Assembly: GCF_021495345.1 (NCBI RefSeq)
Contig: NZ_CP099397.1
Coordinates: 2,480,001-2,544,000, forward strand
Direction: 5' to 3'
Origin: Pseudomonas hydrolytica
Lineage (GTDB): Bacteria; Pseudomonadota; Gammaproteobacteria; Pseudomonadales; Pseudomonadaceae
DNA length: 64,000 nucleotides
Part shown: positions 9,140-17,023 of the stretch, in pieces
Position numbering within the stretch: position 1 is the stretch's first letter
How the letters are laid out: every line of letters starts with the position of its first letter
The notes under the pieces: model-generated
The model's input: the letters and a program-made list of their open reading frames with translations, nothing else
Database searches by the model: none
What the model was told of the DNA's origin: nothing
Position numbers and translations under genes: made by a program

Positions 9140-9553
9140 TCAGAAGGGCTTGGCCAGCACCAGCCAGAGCGTGGCGCTGATCAGGCTGGCGATCAGCAGG
9201 CCGATCAGCAGGCAGTCACGGCGCAGCGATGGCTCGGGGACGCGTTCGATGCGCAGGACCAGCACGCCACACAGCGCATGGCAGATGACCATGCCGGCAA
9301 CGGTGGTGAGCTTGACGATCAGCCAGGGATCGAACAGGGCATCGCGCAGGAACAGTGCGGTACCCGAGCCGATGGCCAGCAGCGCGGCGGGCGTGGCGAC
9401 GAGGGTGAAGACCATGCGCGTCAGGTGGGCATGGTCGCGATAGAACAGGTCGTCGCTGCTGCGGGTCCCGGCGGCGATCATTGCCGGCAGGTACATCAGC
9501 GCGCCGCACCAGCAGATCAGCGCTGTCAAATGCAGCAGTTTGAGCAGTGGCAT
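9140..9553 (-). CDS. CopD/HemJ-like four-helix membrane protein
   Basis: A 137-residue integral membrane protein with four helices. The first carries LLHLTALICWCGALMYLP, and the third carries the charged/His pair around VKLTTVAGMVICHALCG. This is the arrangement of the CopD/HemJ-like superfamily, where helix histidines bind heme or copper. It is convergent with the DUF2231 gene (79-base gap) and ends near the oxidase cluster, so a role in copper or heme supply to the oxidase is plausible but is inference. Confidence 0.65.
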   Translation of the reverse strand: MPLLKLLHLTALICWCGALMYLPAMIAAGTRSSDDLFYRDHAHLTRMVFTLVATPAALLAIGSGTALFLRDALFDPWLIVKLTTVAGMVICHALCGVLVLRIERVPEPSLRRDCLLIGLLIASLISATLWLVLAKPF

Positions 9554-9931
9554 CGATGCTCTCCGTTGCGTCCGTTCGTTGCCGAGGCGTGACCCGAGCG
9601 GGACGGGTCACGGTTTTGTGACTGCCTGACCGGGCGCGAGTTCGGCCTTTTGCCGTGGCTCGCATGCCTCGCAGGAAAAGAAGGGAACCGCCGCAAGGAG
9701 AAGGAGGGAGACGGTGCGGCGGCCCCGGGGGAACCGTATTTCGCAGGTTCGGGGTGTTCGTTGTCCGTGGTTCCCTTGAAAGGAACAGAGTTCCGCTCGA
9801 GGCAGCCGTTCAGCCTTTTTTCGCCAGAGCGGGCTCAGGTGCCCGTAGAAAGGTGAACCCTGTGGGGCAGTTCTCACTCACTGCAAGAGAGGGAGGCGCG
9901 TGACGGCGCCTCAACGACAGAGGAGAGCAAC
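9554..9931. other. Intergenic region between divergent genes
   Basis: About 380 bases between the CopD-like gene (minus) and the ClpP-like gene (plus), so it should hold both promoters. An imperfect palindrome GTTCCCTTGAAAGGAAC lies at 9770-9786. A minus-strand frame at 9608-9877 (89 codons) has no ribosome site or family feature and is judged spurious. No tRNA or clear terminator was seen. Confidence 0.45.
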
Positions 9932-10483
9932 ATGAGAACTCACGTCGTGCATTTCACCGCGCCGATCAACTCCTACACGTGCGGGCAGTTCATCGACAAA
10001 TGCAGCCAGGCGATCCATCAGGGCGCAGACGAGCTGGTGATCAAGATCGCCACCATGGGCGGGGAGTGCAGCTACGGCTTCTCCCTCTACAACTTCCTGA
10101 TCTCGCTGCCGGTGCCGGTGAAGACCCACAACCTCGGCACGGTGGAATCGATGGGCAACATCATCTTCCTCGCCGGGCAGACGCGCACCGCCTGCCAGCA
10201 CAGCAAGTTCCTGTTCCATCCCTTTCACTGGACGGTCAACGGCGCGGTGGACCACACGCGCATGTCCGAATACGCCATGAGCCTGGACTACGACCTGCAG
10301 CTCTACGCCGCCATCGTCGACGAGTGCACGCAAGGCGCGCAGGCCCCGCTGGACGTGCTCGACTGCCTGACCGCCGCGCCGCGGATTCTCAACGTCGAGG
10401 AGGCGCTGGCGGCCGGCATCATCCACTCCGTGGATTGCCTGGGCATGCCGGCGGAATCCGTCAACTGGTGTGTGCATACCTGA
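9932..10483 (+). CDS. ClpP-like serine protease (SDH-family Clp fold)
   Basis: Cytosolic protein of 183 residues with the Clp/crotonase fold. The candidate nucleophile is Ser73 in VESMGN, and a histidine about 25 residues later (FHPFHW, His96 or His99) fits the ClpP Ser-His spacing. Canonical ClpP motifs are otherwise weak and no ClpX or ClpA partner gene is adjacent, so it belongs to the divergent ClpP-like proteins rather than housekeeping ClpP. AGAGGAGAG precedes the ATG. It opens the run of stress genes on the plus strand. Whether it is a functional protease cannot be told from sequence alone. Confidence 0.8.
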   Translation: MRTHVVHFTAPINSYTCGQFIDKCSQAIHQGADELVIKIATMGGECSYGFSLYNFLISLPVPVKTHNLGTVESMGNIIFLAGQTRTACQHSKFLFHPFHWTVNGAVDHTRMSEYAMSLDYDLQLYAAIVDECTQGAQAPLDVLDCLTAAPRILNVEEALAAGIIHSVDCLGMPAESVNWCVHT

Positions 10484-10612
10484 AGCCGTGCCTGGCGACC
10501 GCTTGGAAGATTGGCTGAACGATCCCGCTCGGCTGTGCGTCGGATTTCATGTGGCCCCATCACGGGACATCCAACCAAGCATTGGCCGTCGTATCGGCCC
10601 GGAGGCGAAAAA

Positions 10613-11077
10613 ATGGAGCTCACAGACGATCGCAAAGAGCTTGTCCGCACCCTCAACAAACTGATCGAAACCTGCAAGGACGGCGAGGCCGGCTTCAAGG
10701 TCTGCGCCGAAGACATCAAGCGCCCGGACATCAAGCAGCTGTTCACCCAGCGCGCGCGGCAATGCGGCGAAGCCGCCGCCGAGCTGCAACGTGTGGTGCT
10801 GGAGTTCGGCGGTGAGCCGGAGGACAGCACCAGCATCAGCGCTGACCTGCATCGCCGCTGGGTCGATCTCAAGTCGCTGGTGACCGGCAAGGACGAGGAG
10901 GCGATCCTCAACGAGGCGGAGCGCGGCGAGGATGTCGCCAAGGAGCGTTACAGCGAAGCCTTGAGCAAGAACCTGCCGACGGATATCCGCGCCATGGTGC
11001 AGCGCCAGTACGAGGGTGTGCTGCGCAATCACAACGAGGTCAGGGCGTTGCGTGACGCAGAGCGCGCCAAGAGCTGA
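10613..11077 (+). CDS. PA2169-family four-helix protein (DUF2383)
   Basis: Soluble all-helical protein of 154 residues beginning MELTDDRKELVRTLNKLIETCKDGE, the signature of the PA2169/DUF2383 family, a ferritin-like four-helix group of unknown function found in Pseudomonas stress clusters. GGAGG lies 7 bases before this ATG; the longer upstream frame has no ribosome site. It is followed by a strong rho-independent terminator, then a paralogue at 11164. Confidence 0.85.
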   Translation: MELTDDRKELVRTLNKLIETCKDGEAGFKVCAEDIKRPDIKQLFTQRARQCGEAAAELQRVVLEFGGEPEDSTSISADLHRRWVDLKSLVTGKDEEAILNEAERGEDVAKERYSEALSKNLPTDIRAMVQRQYEGVLRNHNEVRALRDAERAKS

Positions 11078-11091
11078 CCCTGCCGCTCGCG

Positions 11092-11128
11092 ACCGGATGC
11101 GCGGTTCGCTCCGCGCATCCGGTTTTCT
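11092..11128 (+). terminator. Rho-independent terminator
   Basis: Perfect 13-bp stem ACCGGATGCGCGG / CCGCGCATCCGGT with a 6-base loop (11105-11110), followed by TTTTCTCC. It ends the 10613-11077 gene and separates it from the paralogue downstream. Confidence 0.9.
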
Positions 11129-11163
11129 CCTTTCACACGGTGAACGCGAAGGGCTTTCAGCAC

Positions 11164-11634
11164 ATGCCGACACTGGACAAGACCATCACCCAACTCAACC
11201 ACCTGTTGCTCGCCTGCGAGGACGGGCAGCTGGCCTATCGACGTTTCGCCGCTGACGCCGAGGCGGCGGATCTGCAGCAGCTGTTCGACACCTGGGCTGC
11301 CGAACACGCGCTGGTGATCGACCTGACACAGGCGCAGATCGCCACCTACGGTGGCCGGCCCAGCGATCATCCCAGCCTGCAAGGCGTGCTGCGCGAAGGC
11401 TGGTACAGCCTCAAGGCGCTGGTTGCCCCCGTGCATGACGATGCCCGATTGCATGCCGCGCTGGAGGTCGAGCAGCAGGTTCGACGCTGCTTCGAAGCGC
11501 TGTTCGACGAGCCGCTATCGCCCGAGTTCCGCAAACAGCTCAGCGAACCCCACGAGCGCGCCCTGGAGCGCGATACGCAGATCCGCGCGCTGCTGGAGAA
11601 TCCCGTTCAGCGCGACTCCTCCAGTTCCGGCTAA
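11164..11634 (+). CDS. PA2169-like four-helix protein, paralogue
   Basis: A 156-residue helical protein (MPTLDKTITQLNHLLLACEDGQ) with the same layout as the gene just upstream: an N-terminal helix with a C-x-DG motif, then three amphipathic helices (DDARLHAALEVEQQVRR, SPEFRKQLSEPHERAL). The two are clearly related but diverged, so a tandem duplication is old. The ATG at 11164 was preferred to a GTG at 11140 because of GAAGGG upstream, though its spacing (about 10) is long. Function unknown; ferritin-like stress role inferred. Confidence 0.75.
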   Translation: MPTLDKTITQLNHLLLACEDGQLAYRRFAADAEAADLQQLFDTWAAEHALVIDLTQAQIATYGGRPSDHPSLQGVLREGWYSLKALVAPVHDDARLHAALEVEQQVRRCFEALFDEPLSPEFRKQLSEPHERALERDTQIRALLENPVQRDSSSSG

Positions 11635-11639
11635 GCGCC

Positions 11640-13121
11640 TCAGCGCCGCAGCCTGCGCTTGGCCAGCGGCTCGCGCGCCGGGCCGTGCCTGACCGCACCA
11701 TCGGCCTCGAAGATCAAACCATGGCAGGGGCAGTCCCAGGTTCTGTCGGCATTGTTCCAGGTCACCGGACAACCCATGTGCGTGCATTCGGCCGACAGCG
11801 CATGCACCGCTCCAGCATCATCGCGCCAGACTGCCAGCTTGTCCTCGCCGCGCCGCAGCACGCCACCTTCGCCAGGGCCGAGATCCTCCACCGAGTCGAT
11901 GTAGGTGTGGCTGTCGCTGCTCTGATTGAGGTCCTCGCCCGCCGAACGTCTCGGGTCGAACAGCGCGCCCCAGGGCCAGCGGCCACTGACGATCTGCTCG
12001 GCCAGACCGAGCCCGGCAGCCGTGCCGTTGGTAATGCCCCAGGCACTGAAGCCGGTGGCCACGAACAGGCCGGGGGACTGGTCCGGGTCGGGCTCGCCGA
12101 CGTAGGCCATGCGATCGGGCGTGTCGTAATCCTCGTTGCACCAGCGCCAGACGGGCTCGGCCACCGGCAGATGCTGGCGAGCCCAGTGTTCCAACTCGTC
12201 GAAGCGCTGCGCGACATTGCCGTCCTGGCCGGTGTTGAACCGCGGCCCCAGCACGATCAGCAACGGCCCCTCGGCATCCTGACCCATGCGGATCGAGCGG
12301 GTCGGCTCTTCCACGGCGATGAACATGCCATCCACGGACTCGCCCTCGCGCGGGCGAAAGGCAATGGCCACGTGGCAGCGGGGCTGGGTCGGGCTGATGT
12401 AGTCCACCGGTGTCTGCACCGGCATGTGCGTGGCCAGGACCAGCTGATCGGCGCTGACCACGCCGCCTTCGAAACCGACCTGCCAGCGCTCGTCGTGCTC
12501 GAAGCTCATGGCGCGGGTCCGCTCGAACACGCGGCCACCTCTGGCCTGTACCGCCTGCGCCAGGCCCACCAGGTAACTGGCCGGGTTGAACTGCGCCTGC
12601 TGGGGAAATTCCAGCGCACAGCTGGTTGCAAAGGGCAGCGGCGCCTGGTGCAGCACCCGTGCCTCCAGCCCGAGGGAACGGGCGGCTTCGGCTTCCTTCA
12701 CCACCGCGGCCTTCTGCGCTTCGGAGATGGCGTAGGCGTAGGCCGAACGCTGTTGGTAGTCGCAGTCGATGGCGTAGCGCTCGATCCACTCGGCAATGCG
12801 CTGCATCGCCTGGCGGTTGGCATCCGCGTAGGCCCTGGCCAGCGTTTCGCCGCAATCATCTAGCAGCTCGCGGTAGATCAGCGCGTGCTGCGTGGTGATC
12901 TTGGCGGTGGACAATCCCGTGACCTGACGACCCACTTCGCGCGCTTCCAGCACCATCACCGACTTGCCTGCCTCGCTCAGTGCCAGGGCTGCACTCAAGC
13001 CGGCGATACCGGCACCGACCACCACGACCTCGCATTCGCAATGCCCGGAGAGGGTGGGGAAATCGCCTTTCGGTGCCGAGACGGTCCAGCAACAGTCGGG
13101 CGTGGCGGATAGCGCGGGCAT
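11640..13121 (-). CDS. FAD-dependent oxidoreductase with C-terminal Rieske domain
   Basis: A 493-residue protein. The N-terminal FAD-binding site (VVVVGAGIAGLSAALALSE) belongs to a DAO/GlpO-type oxidoreductase domain. The C-terminal 90 residues form a Rieske [2Fe-2S] domain with C-T-H-M-G-C and C-P-C-H ligand pairs. Such fusions are thought to be amine/betaine-type oxidoreductases or redox stress enzymes; the substrate is unknown. GGAGAAG precedes the ATG at 13121; codons upstream in the same frame are not needed. It converges with the PA2169-like gene, with 5 bases between the stops. Confidence 0.88.
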   Translation of the reverse strand: MPALSATPDCCWTVSAPKGDFPTLSGHCECEVVVVGAGIAGLSAALALSEAGKSVMVLEAREVGRQVTGLSTAKITTQHALIYRELLDDCGETLARAYADANRQAMQRIAEWIERYAIDCDYQQRSAYAYAISEAQKAAVVKEAEAARSLGLEARVLHQAPLPFATSCALEFPQQAQFNPASYLVGLAQAVQARGGRVFERTRAMSFEHDERWQVGFEGGVVSADQLVLATHMPVQTPVDYISPTQPRCHVAIAFRPREGESVDGMFIAVEEPTRSIRMGQDAEGPLLIVLGPRFNTGQDGNVAQRFDELEHWARQHLPVAEPVWRWCNEDYDTPDRMAYVGEPDPDQSPGLFVATGFSAWGITNGTAAGLGLAEQIVSGRWPWGALFDPRRSAGEDLNQSSDSHTYIDSVEDLGPGEGGVLRRGEDKLAVWRDDAGAVHALSAECTHMGCPVTWNNADRTWDCPCHGLIFEADGAVRHGPAREPLAKRRLRR

Positions 13122-13339
13122 GATGGCTTCTCCTCGTTTCAGCCTGGGTCTTTCTGTGTAGAAGTCCCTCGCGCAAGCCCGGTTCAACCTTTTTCCAGGG
13201 GCCAAATCGCTGCCGATGCCGTTCATCCCGGGCGCTGAAAATAACCTGAACCGCGCCCTGCAGGCGCCACTCCTCTCTAGTGAGGGCCAACGCAATCGCC
13301 AGGCCCCGTCCCTTTGAACGCGAAGAAGTGGAGGTTTCC

Positions 13340-13621
13340 ATGACCACGCAGAAAGGCAAGATGACCGTCGAACAAGCTGGCCGCAAAGGAGGTGAAAGTA
13401 CGTCCGCCAGCCATGACAAGGAGTTCTATCAGGAGATCGGCAGTCAGGGAGGTCAGAACAGTGGAGGCAATTTCAGGAACGATCCTGAACGCGCCTCCGA
13501 GGCCGGCCGCAAAGGCGGACAGGCCAGCGGTGGCAACTTTTCCAACGACCGTCAGCGTGCCTCCGAAGCAGGACGCAAGGGCGGTGAGCGCAGCCACGGA
13601 GGTGGCGGCAACAACCGCTAG
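13340..13621 (+). CDS. KGG-repeat (GsiB/con-10-like) stress protein
   Basis: Hydrophilic Gly/Arg/Asn-rich protein of 93 residues with repeats of the EAGRKGG type (EQAGRKGGE, EAGRKGGQ, EAGRKGGE) separated by GGNF-ND linkers. This is the stress-induced KGG motif of the B. subtilis GsiB and fungal con-10 proteins, likely disordered and associated with desiccation or stationary-phase survival. GGAGG sits 6 bases before the ATG; the earlier in-frame start at 13280 lacks a site. It is transcribed away from the Rieske oxidoreductase. Confidence 0.88.
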   Translation: MTTQKGKMTVEQAGRKGGESTSASHDKEFYQEIGSQGGQNSGGNFRNDPERASEAGRKGGQASGGNFSNDRQRASEAGRKGGERSHGGGGNNR

Positions 13622-13787
13622 CGTCAGCTAGCGCGAGCGCCACGGATGGCGCCTTGTTTCAGATTCTCTTTTCCAACAGATAGCCGCGATTTCCGCCCCC
13701 CTGTGCTTGCGCCAGCGGGAGCGGTGAGAGGAGGGCGCCTGCCCCCTGCAAGGCCATCTGCAATTCGACCGACAGGAGCTAAACGAC

Positions 13788-14297
13788 ATGTCTACCCCTA
13801 CCGACAATCTGCTGGACTGGCTGCGCGACGCCCATGCCATGGAGCAACAGGCCGAGAAGATGCTTACCGCCCAGGCCGAGCGCCTGGAACATTACCCGGA
13901 CCTCAAGGCGCGCATCGTCCAGCACATCGACGAGACCCGTGGCCAGCGCGAGCTGCTGGAGTCCTGTCTGCAACGCCTGGGCAGCAGCCCTTCAACCTTC
14001 AAGGACCTCTCCGCCAAGGTAATGGCCTTCGGCCAGGCCGTTGCCGGCATGACGGTCAGCGACGAGGTGGTCAAGGGTGCAATGAGCGGCTACGTGTTCG
14101 AGAACATGGAAATCGCTTCGTACACCGTGCTCATCGCCGCGGCCAAACGCGCCGGCGACGCCCAGACCCAGACCGCCTGCGAACAGATCCTCAAGCAGGA
14201 GGTGGCCATGGCCGACTGGCTGCGCGATCACCTGCCGCAGATCACCGTCGCCTTCCTCGAGCGCTCCGCGGCGCCTGACCTGGACGCCAAACGCTAA
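13788..14297 (+). CDS. YciE-like DUF892 ferritin-like protein
   Basis: A 169-residue all-helical protein with the DUF892 pattern: an N-terminal LLDWLRDAHAMEQQAEKML helix and later E-x6-H (EHYPDLKARIVQHIDE) and E-x2-D metal-site-like residues spread over four helices. These proteins are ferritin-like dimers induced by stress. GACAGGAGC precedes the ATG. It lies 165 bases after the KGG gene and before a GC hairpin and the DUF2061 gene. Confidence 0.88.
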   Translation: MSTPTDNLLDWLRDAHAMEQQAEKMLTAQAERLEHYPDLKARIVQHIDETRGQRELLESCLQRLGSSPSTFKDLSAKVMAFGQAVAGMTVSDEVVKGAMSGYVFENMEIASYTVLIAAAKRAGDAQTQTACEQILKQEVAMADWLRDHLPQITVAFLERSAAPDLDAKR

Positions 14298-14302
14298 CGG
14301 AG

Positions 14303-14329
14303 CCCGGCACCGCCTCGCGCGGTGCCGGG
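14303..14329 (+). terminator. GC-rich hairpin between DUF892 and DUF2061 genes
   Basis: An 11-bp stem CCCGGCACCGC / GCGGTGCCGGG with a 5-base loop, followed by only a short T run (GCCTTT). It lies directly upstream of the next ATG (14337), so it may act as a weak terminator or attenuator, or shield that gene's ribosome site. Confidence 0.55.
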
Positions 14330-14336
14330 GCCTTTG

Positions 14337-14597
14337 ATGCCAAAGACTCTTACCTTCGCCATCCTGCACTTTTCCATCGCCTTCGGCATTGCCTATGCGC
14401 TGACCGGCGATTTTCTCACCGGCGGCCTGATCGCCGTGCTGGAGCCTGCCTGCAATACGGTGGCTTACTACTTCCACGAAAAGCTGTGGAACCGTCTGGA
14501 CAAGAAGGCCGCCGCCGATGGCGGCGACGCTGCCGGCCACGGTCACAGCCATATCCTCGGCACCTTGCGGCGCATGCTGCGCCGCGGCGAAAGCTAG
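14337..14597 (+). CDS. DUF2061 membrane protein
   Basis: An 86-residue protein with two hydrophobic helices (FAILHFSIAFGIAYALTG and FLTGGLIAVLEPACNTVAYY), then the FHEKLWNRLD segment typical of DUF2061, and a His/Gly tail (GHGHSH). It is probably in the inner membrane; function unknown. The GC hairpin overlaps the translation-initiation region. A GTG at 14322 in the same frame is possible but would start inside the hairpin. Confidence 0.75.
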   Translation: MPKTLTFAILHFSIAFGIAYALTGDFLTGGLIAVLEPACNTVAYYFHEKLWNRLDKKAAADGGDAAGHGHSHILGTLRRMLRRGES

Positions 14598-14631
14598 TGC
14601 CATAAGCAGCAGAAGAGGGCGCTGAACGAAA

Positions 14632-14663
14632 AGCGGGGAAGGGCCCATGGCACCTTCCCCGCT
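14632..14663. terminator. Inverted repeat between convergent genes
   Basis: An 11-bp stem AGCGGGGAAGG / CCTTCCCCGCT with a 10-base loop between the DUF2061 gene (plus) and the ferritin-like gene (minus). The position suggests a bidirectional terminator, although T-runs are weak on both sides. Confidence 0.6.
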
Positions 14664-14687
14664 CGTTCGTGCTACTTAACTGTGCGC

Positions 14688-15407
14688 TTATACCTGCCGC
14701 ACGACTTCCTCCTTCAGCCAGTTGCGCACCGTCTCCAGGTGCACCTGCTCCTGATTCAGCGCCTTGTAGAAGCTCTCGGCGATTTCGGGCTGGCCACAGG
14801 TGTCGGCGAGTTCGATCAGCAGCTCCCAGCCAGCGTTATCGGTGAGCTCGGCGGTCAGCAGCGCGTTGAGCGACTGCGCCAGGTTGGTCCGCGGGTCACT
14901 GATGGTCTGCAACACGCCCATGCCGGTGACACCGACGACATCCGCGCAGGGCGTCATCGCCGAGGGATCGGCGCCGAGCTTTTCCATCGCCGCCACGACC
15001 AGGGCGAAGTGCTCGGCCTCTTCGGCGCGAAAGCGCTGCAGGGTGGTCAGCTGCGCTTCGTCGACCACCTCGATCACCGAGACCTTGGCCAGCAGTGCCT
15101 CGTATAGGCGCACCCCGGTGCGTTCGAAGGCCAGGCGCTCGCCCAGCTTGTCGATCAGCATTTCCGGGCTGACGCCGGTGAGCTTGTTCAGCGCCGTCTT
15201 CATCATGCCCTTGACCGAGCCGGGGAGCGGCACCGAACCGACGGCATCGGCCCGCGCCACTTCCTCGCTGCGCACCACAGCCAGCTTGCGTTCGTCGCCG
15301 GGCACATCTGGCGGCACTTCCTGGCTGGCCTTGAGCATGGCTTCGCTGTCGATCGGAGACATTTGTACGCCGGTGTAGTTGAGTCCCATCTTGGTAGCGT
15401 TCTGCAT
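14688..15407 (-). CDS. Ferritin-like domain protein (239 aa)
   Basis: The C-terminal half is all-helical, with ferritin-type acidic/His motifs (FRAEEAEHFALVVAAMEKLG and ALNQEQVHLETVRNWL) suggesting a di-metal site. The N-terminal 60 residues are low in structure. It lies 10 bases downstream of the 390-aa gene on the same strand, so both form one transcription unit. It probably belongs to the stress ferritin-like group of the P. aeruginosa PA2170s region; the exact orthologue cannot be fixed by eye. Confidence 0.7.
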   Translation of the reverse strand: MQNATKMGLNYTGVQMSPIDSEAMLKASQEVPPDVPGDERKLAVVRSEEVARADAVGSVPLPGSVKGMMKTALNKLTGVSPEMLIDKLGERLAFERTGVRLYEALLAKVSVIEVVDEAQLTTLQRFRAEEAEHFALVVAAMEKLGADPSAMTPCADVVGVTGMGVLQTISDPRTNLAQSLNALLTAELTDNAGWELLIELADTCGQPEIAESFYKALNQEQVHLETVRNWLKEEVVRQV

Positions 15408-15417
15408 GGCGAAATCC

Positions 15418-16590
15418 TCAGGATGCGTTCTTCAGGCTGAGCTCGGTACCCGGCGCCCATTGATAGCCGGCGGAAGCCGCCTCGGCAGGCACACCCTCGG
15501 AGTTCAGGTGGTTGCGGTAGTCGCGGCTGGCGTGACCTTCGTGCTTCTTGTCGACGTAATCGTGGCCCTTGGTGCGCAGGTCAATTTCCTCGGCCAGGGT
15601 CTTGCGCACGAACTCGCGCTGGCTCTTGAACTCGATCAGCTTGGGCACCGAGCCGCCGAGGATTTCCGCCGGGTCGCGGCGTTCGTACTTCTTGAACAGC
15701 TCGCAGACCAGGTGCAGGTGGCCTTGCTCGTAGTCGAGGAAGCGCTCCCAGATCGCCTTGATGCGCGGGTTTTCTTCCTGCTCCATGCAGCTGTTGTAGG
15801 CATAGACCTCCATCGCCTCGTGGATCAGCCACTTCTCCAGGAAGCTCTCGTCGGGGTCCTGCAGCGAACCGTACTGGGTCACGTGCTGTTCCTCGACCGA
15901 GGCGATCTCCGCGTAAAGCTGGCGGGCGAGGGGATCGGCGAAGGTCGGGCCGATGGTCATGTAATAGTCGTGGGTCTGGTATTCGGCGGCGGTGATCATC
16001 GCCGCGTGAATCTTGGTGATCAGGGCCGCGCTTTCGCGCTGATAGGAGTCGCGCAGATCGTCCTCGGGCGCACGGTGATGCACGGTGGTCGGTCGGCTTG
16101 GGATGATGTCGGTGTAGCCCTGCAGAATGTTGTTGGCATCCTTGCCCTCGAGCCGATCGAGCATGGCCGAATAGCGATACAGATGATCGAAATCCTCCAG
16201 CAGGCCGAAGCGATAGGTCTGCGCCTGATAGGGATCGGGTTCGTTCTGCGCCACCGCGGCGGTCACCTCGATCGCCACCTGTTCGTAAGCCACCGTGGTT
16301 TCCAGCGGCGAGTGATCGGCAGACAGCAGCCAGTTGACCATCGTGGCCTGATGCTGCTCGGTGCGCCGCACCTCGGCCAGCGCCTGACGCAGATGCCCAT
16401 TGAAGCGCGCGCCGATGTTCTTCAGACGCAGGGCATCGGTCTCGATGCCGTTCATGAGGATGATGCGCACGCGGGTGAAGGCATCGTCATCCAGTTTGCT
16501 GATGGGCTTGCCAGCCATTTCGCGCCAGGTGAATTTTTGTTTGTCCAAGGGGCAGCCCTTGGTATCGAACAGGCTAGTCAGGGTTTCCAT
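15418..16590 (-). CDS. Hypothetical helical protein with ferritin-like motifs (390 aa)
   Basis: A 390-residue soluble protein. The segment around residues 200-300 has ferritin-like E-x2-H and E-x6-Y patterns (EIASVEEQHVTQYG, HEAMEVYAYNSCMEQEE, DYEQGHLHLVCELFKK). A GAGGAACACAG site precedes the ATG. It is first in a two-gene operon with the 239-aa ferritin-like gene. Its promoter region (16591-16750) is also the last G+C-rich DNA before the mobile segment, so it marks the left edge of the accessory DNA. No enzymatic role is assigned. Confidence 0.7.
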   Translation of the reverse strand: METLTSLFDTKGCPLDKQKFTWREMAGKPISKLDDDAFTRVRIILMNGIETDALRLKNIGARFNGHLRQALAEVRRTEQHQATMVNWLLSADHSPLETTVAYEQVAIEVTAAVAQNEPDPYQAQTYRFGLLEDFDHLYRYSAMLDRLEGKDANNILQGYTDIIPSRPTTVHHRAPEDDLRDSYQRESAALITKIHAAMITAAEYQTHDYYMTIGPTFADPLARQLYAEIASVEEQHVTQYGSLQDPDESFLEKWLIHEAMEVYAYNSCMEQEENPRIKAIWERFLDYEQGHLHLVCELFKKYERRDPAEILGGSVPKLIEFKSQREFVRKTLAEEIDLRTKGHDYVDKKHEGHASRDYRNHLNSEGVPAEAASAGYQWAPGTELSLKNAS

Positions 16591-17023
16591 CTGTGTTCCT
16601 CCAGATTGGTCTCAAGGCAAGAAAGCCTCTGAGTCTGGAGTGGGCGCCGGATCACAAGGTTGCAGTATTACGATGAGTGGCAGGCAGCTTCGAATCGCTG
16701 CTGAGGGGAAATGGCAGAAGAGAGGTCCTTAGAAAACGTGATGCGCTTGATCAAAAAGTACATTTTCAAAAACTCAACTAAAACAATGGCATAAACCGCC
16801 GCAGGCGTAAAAAGTAGACAAAAAATGGCAGAATCCTGCCTATAGTCTACTTTTTAAATATCCCATCTAAGTCCTTGATGAATTTCAGTCGAACCTTTCA
16901 CGCTGACAGACTGGGGTTACCGCTGTCTGTACCTTTTAATCTTTCACATCTCTCTAGATCTTCATATCTATAACCTTTGCACCGGCTAAGCCTGCTGGTG
17001 TGCCACTAGAGTGAGAATAGGTT
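16591..17023. other. Left edge of transposon: AT-rich non-coding region
   Basis: About 430 bases between the stress operon and tniA with no convincing gene. G+C falls abruptly near 16735. Beyond that lie short repeats of AAAAAGTA[C/G]A and a 12-bp inverted repeat (see separate entry), as expected for a transposon end with transposase-binding sites. The 170 bases before tniA are AT-rich and probably hold its promoter; no ribosome site stronger than AGG precedes the GTG start. The exact terminus and target duplication could not be identified. Confidence 0.55.
16753..16856. repeat. Short repeats and inverted repeat upstream of tniA
   Basis: The motif AAAAAGTACA is at 16753-16762, AAAAAGTAGA at 16809-16818, and its inverted copy TCTACTTTTT at 16846-16855. 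The last two form a 12-bp perfect inverted repeat (TAAAAAGTAGAC at 16808-16819, GTCTACTTTTTA at 16845-16856). A 5-bp stem GGCAG/CTGCC lies inside it (16827-16840). A second shared word, ACAA...TGGCA, occurs at 16784-16791 and 16819-16830. These could be TniA-binding sites near the element end, or an operator. Confidence 0.6.

Noticed and set aside
9608..9877. An 89-codon minus-strand frame before the ClpP-like gene
   Set aside because: No ribosome site and atypical composition; probably promoter DNA.
11685..12863. A 392-codon plus-strand frame opposite the Rieske oxidoreductase
   Set aside because: Composition and position are those of a shadow of the FAD/Rieske gene.
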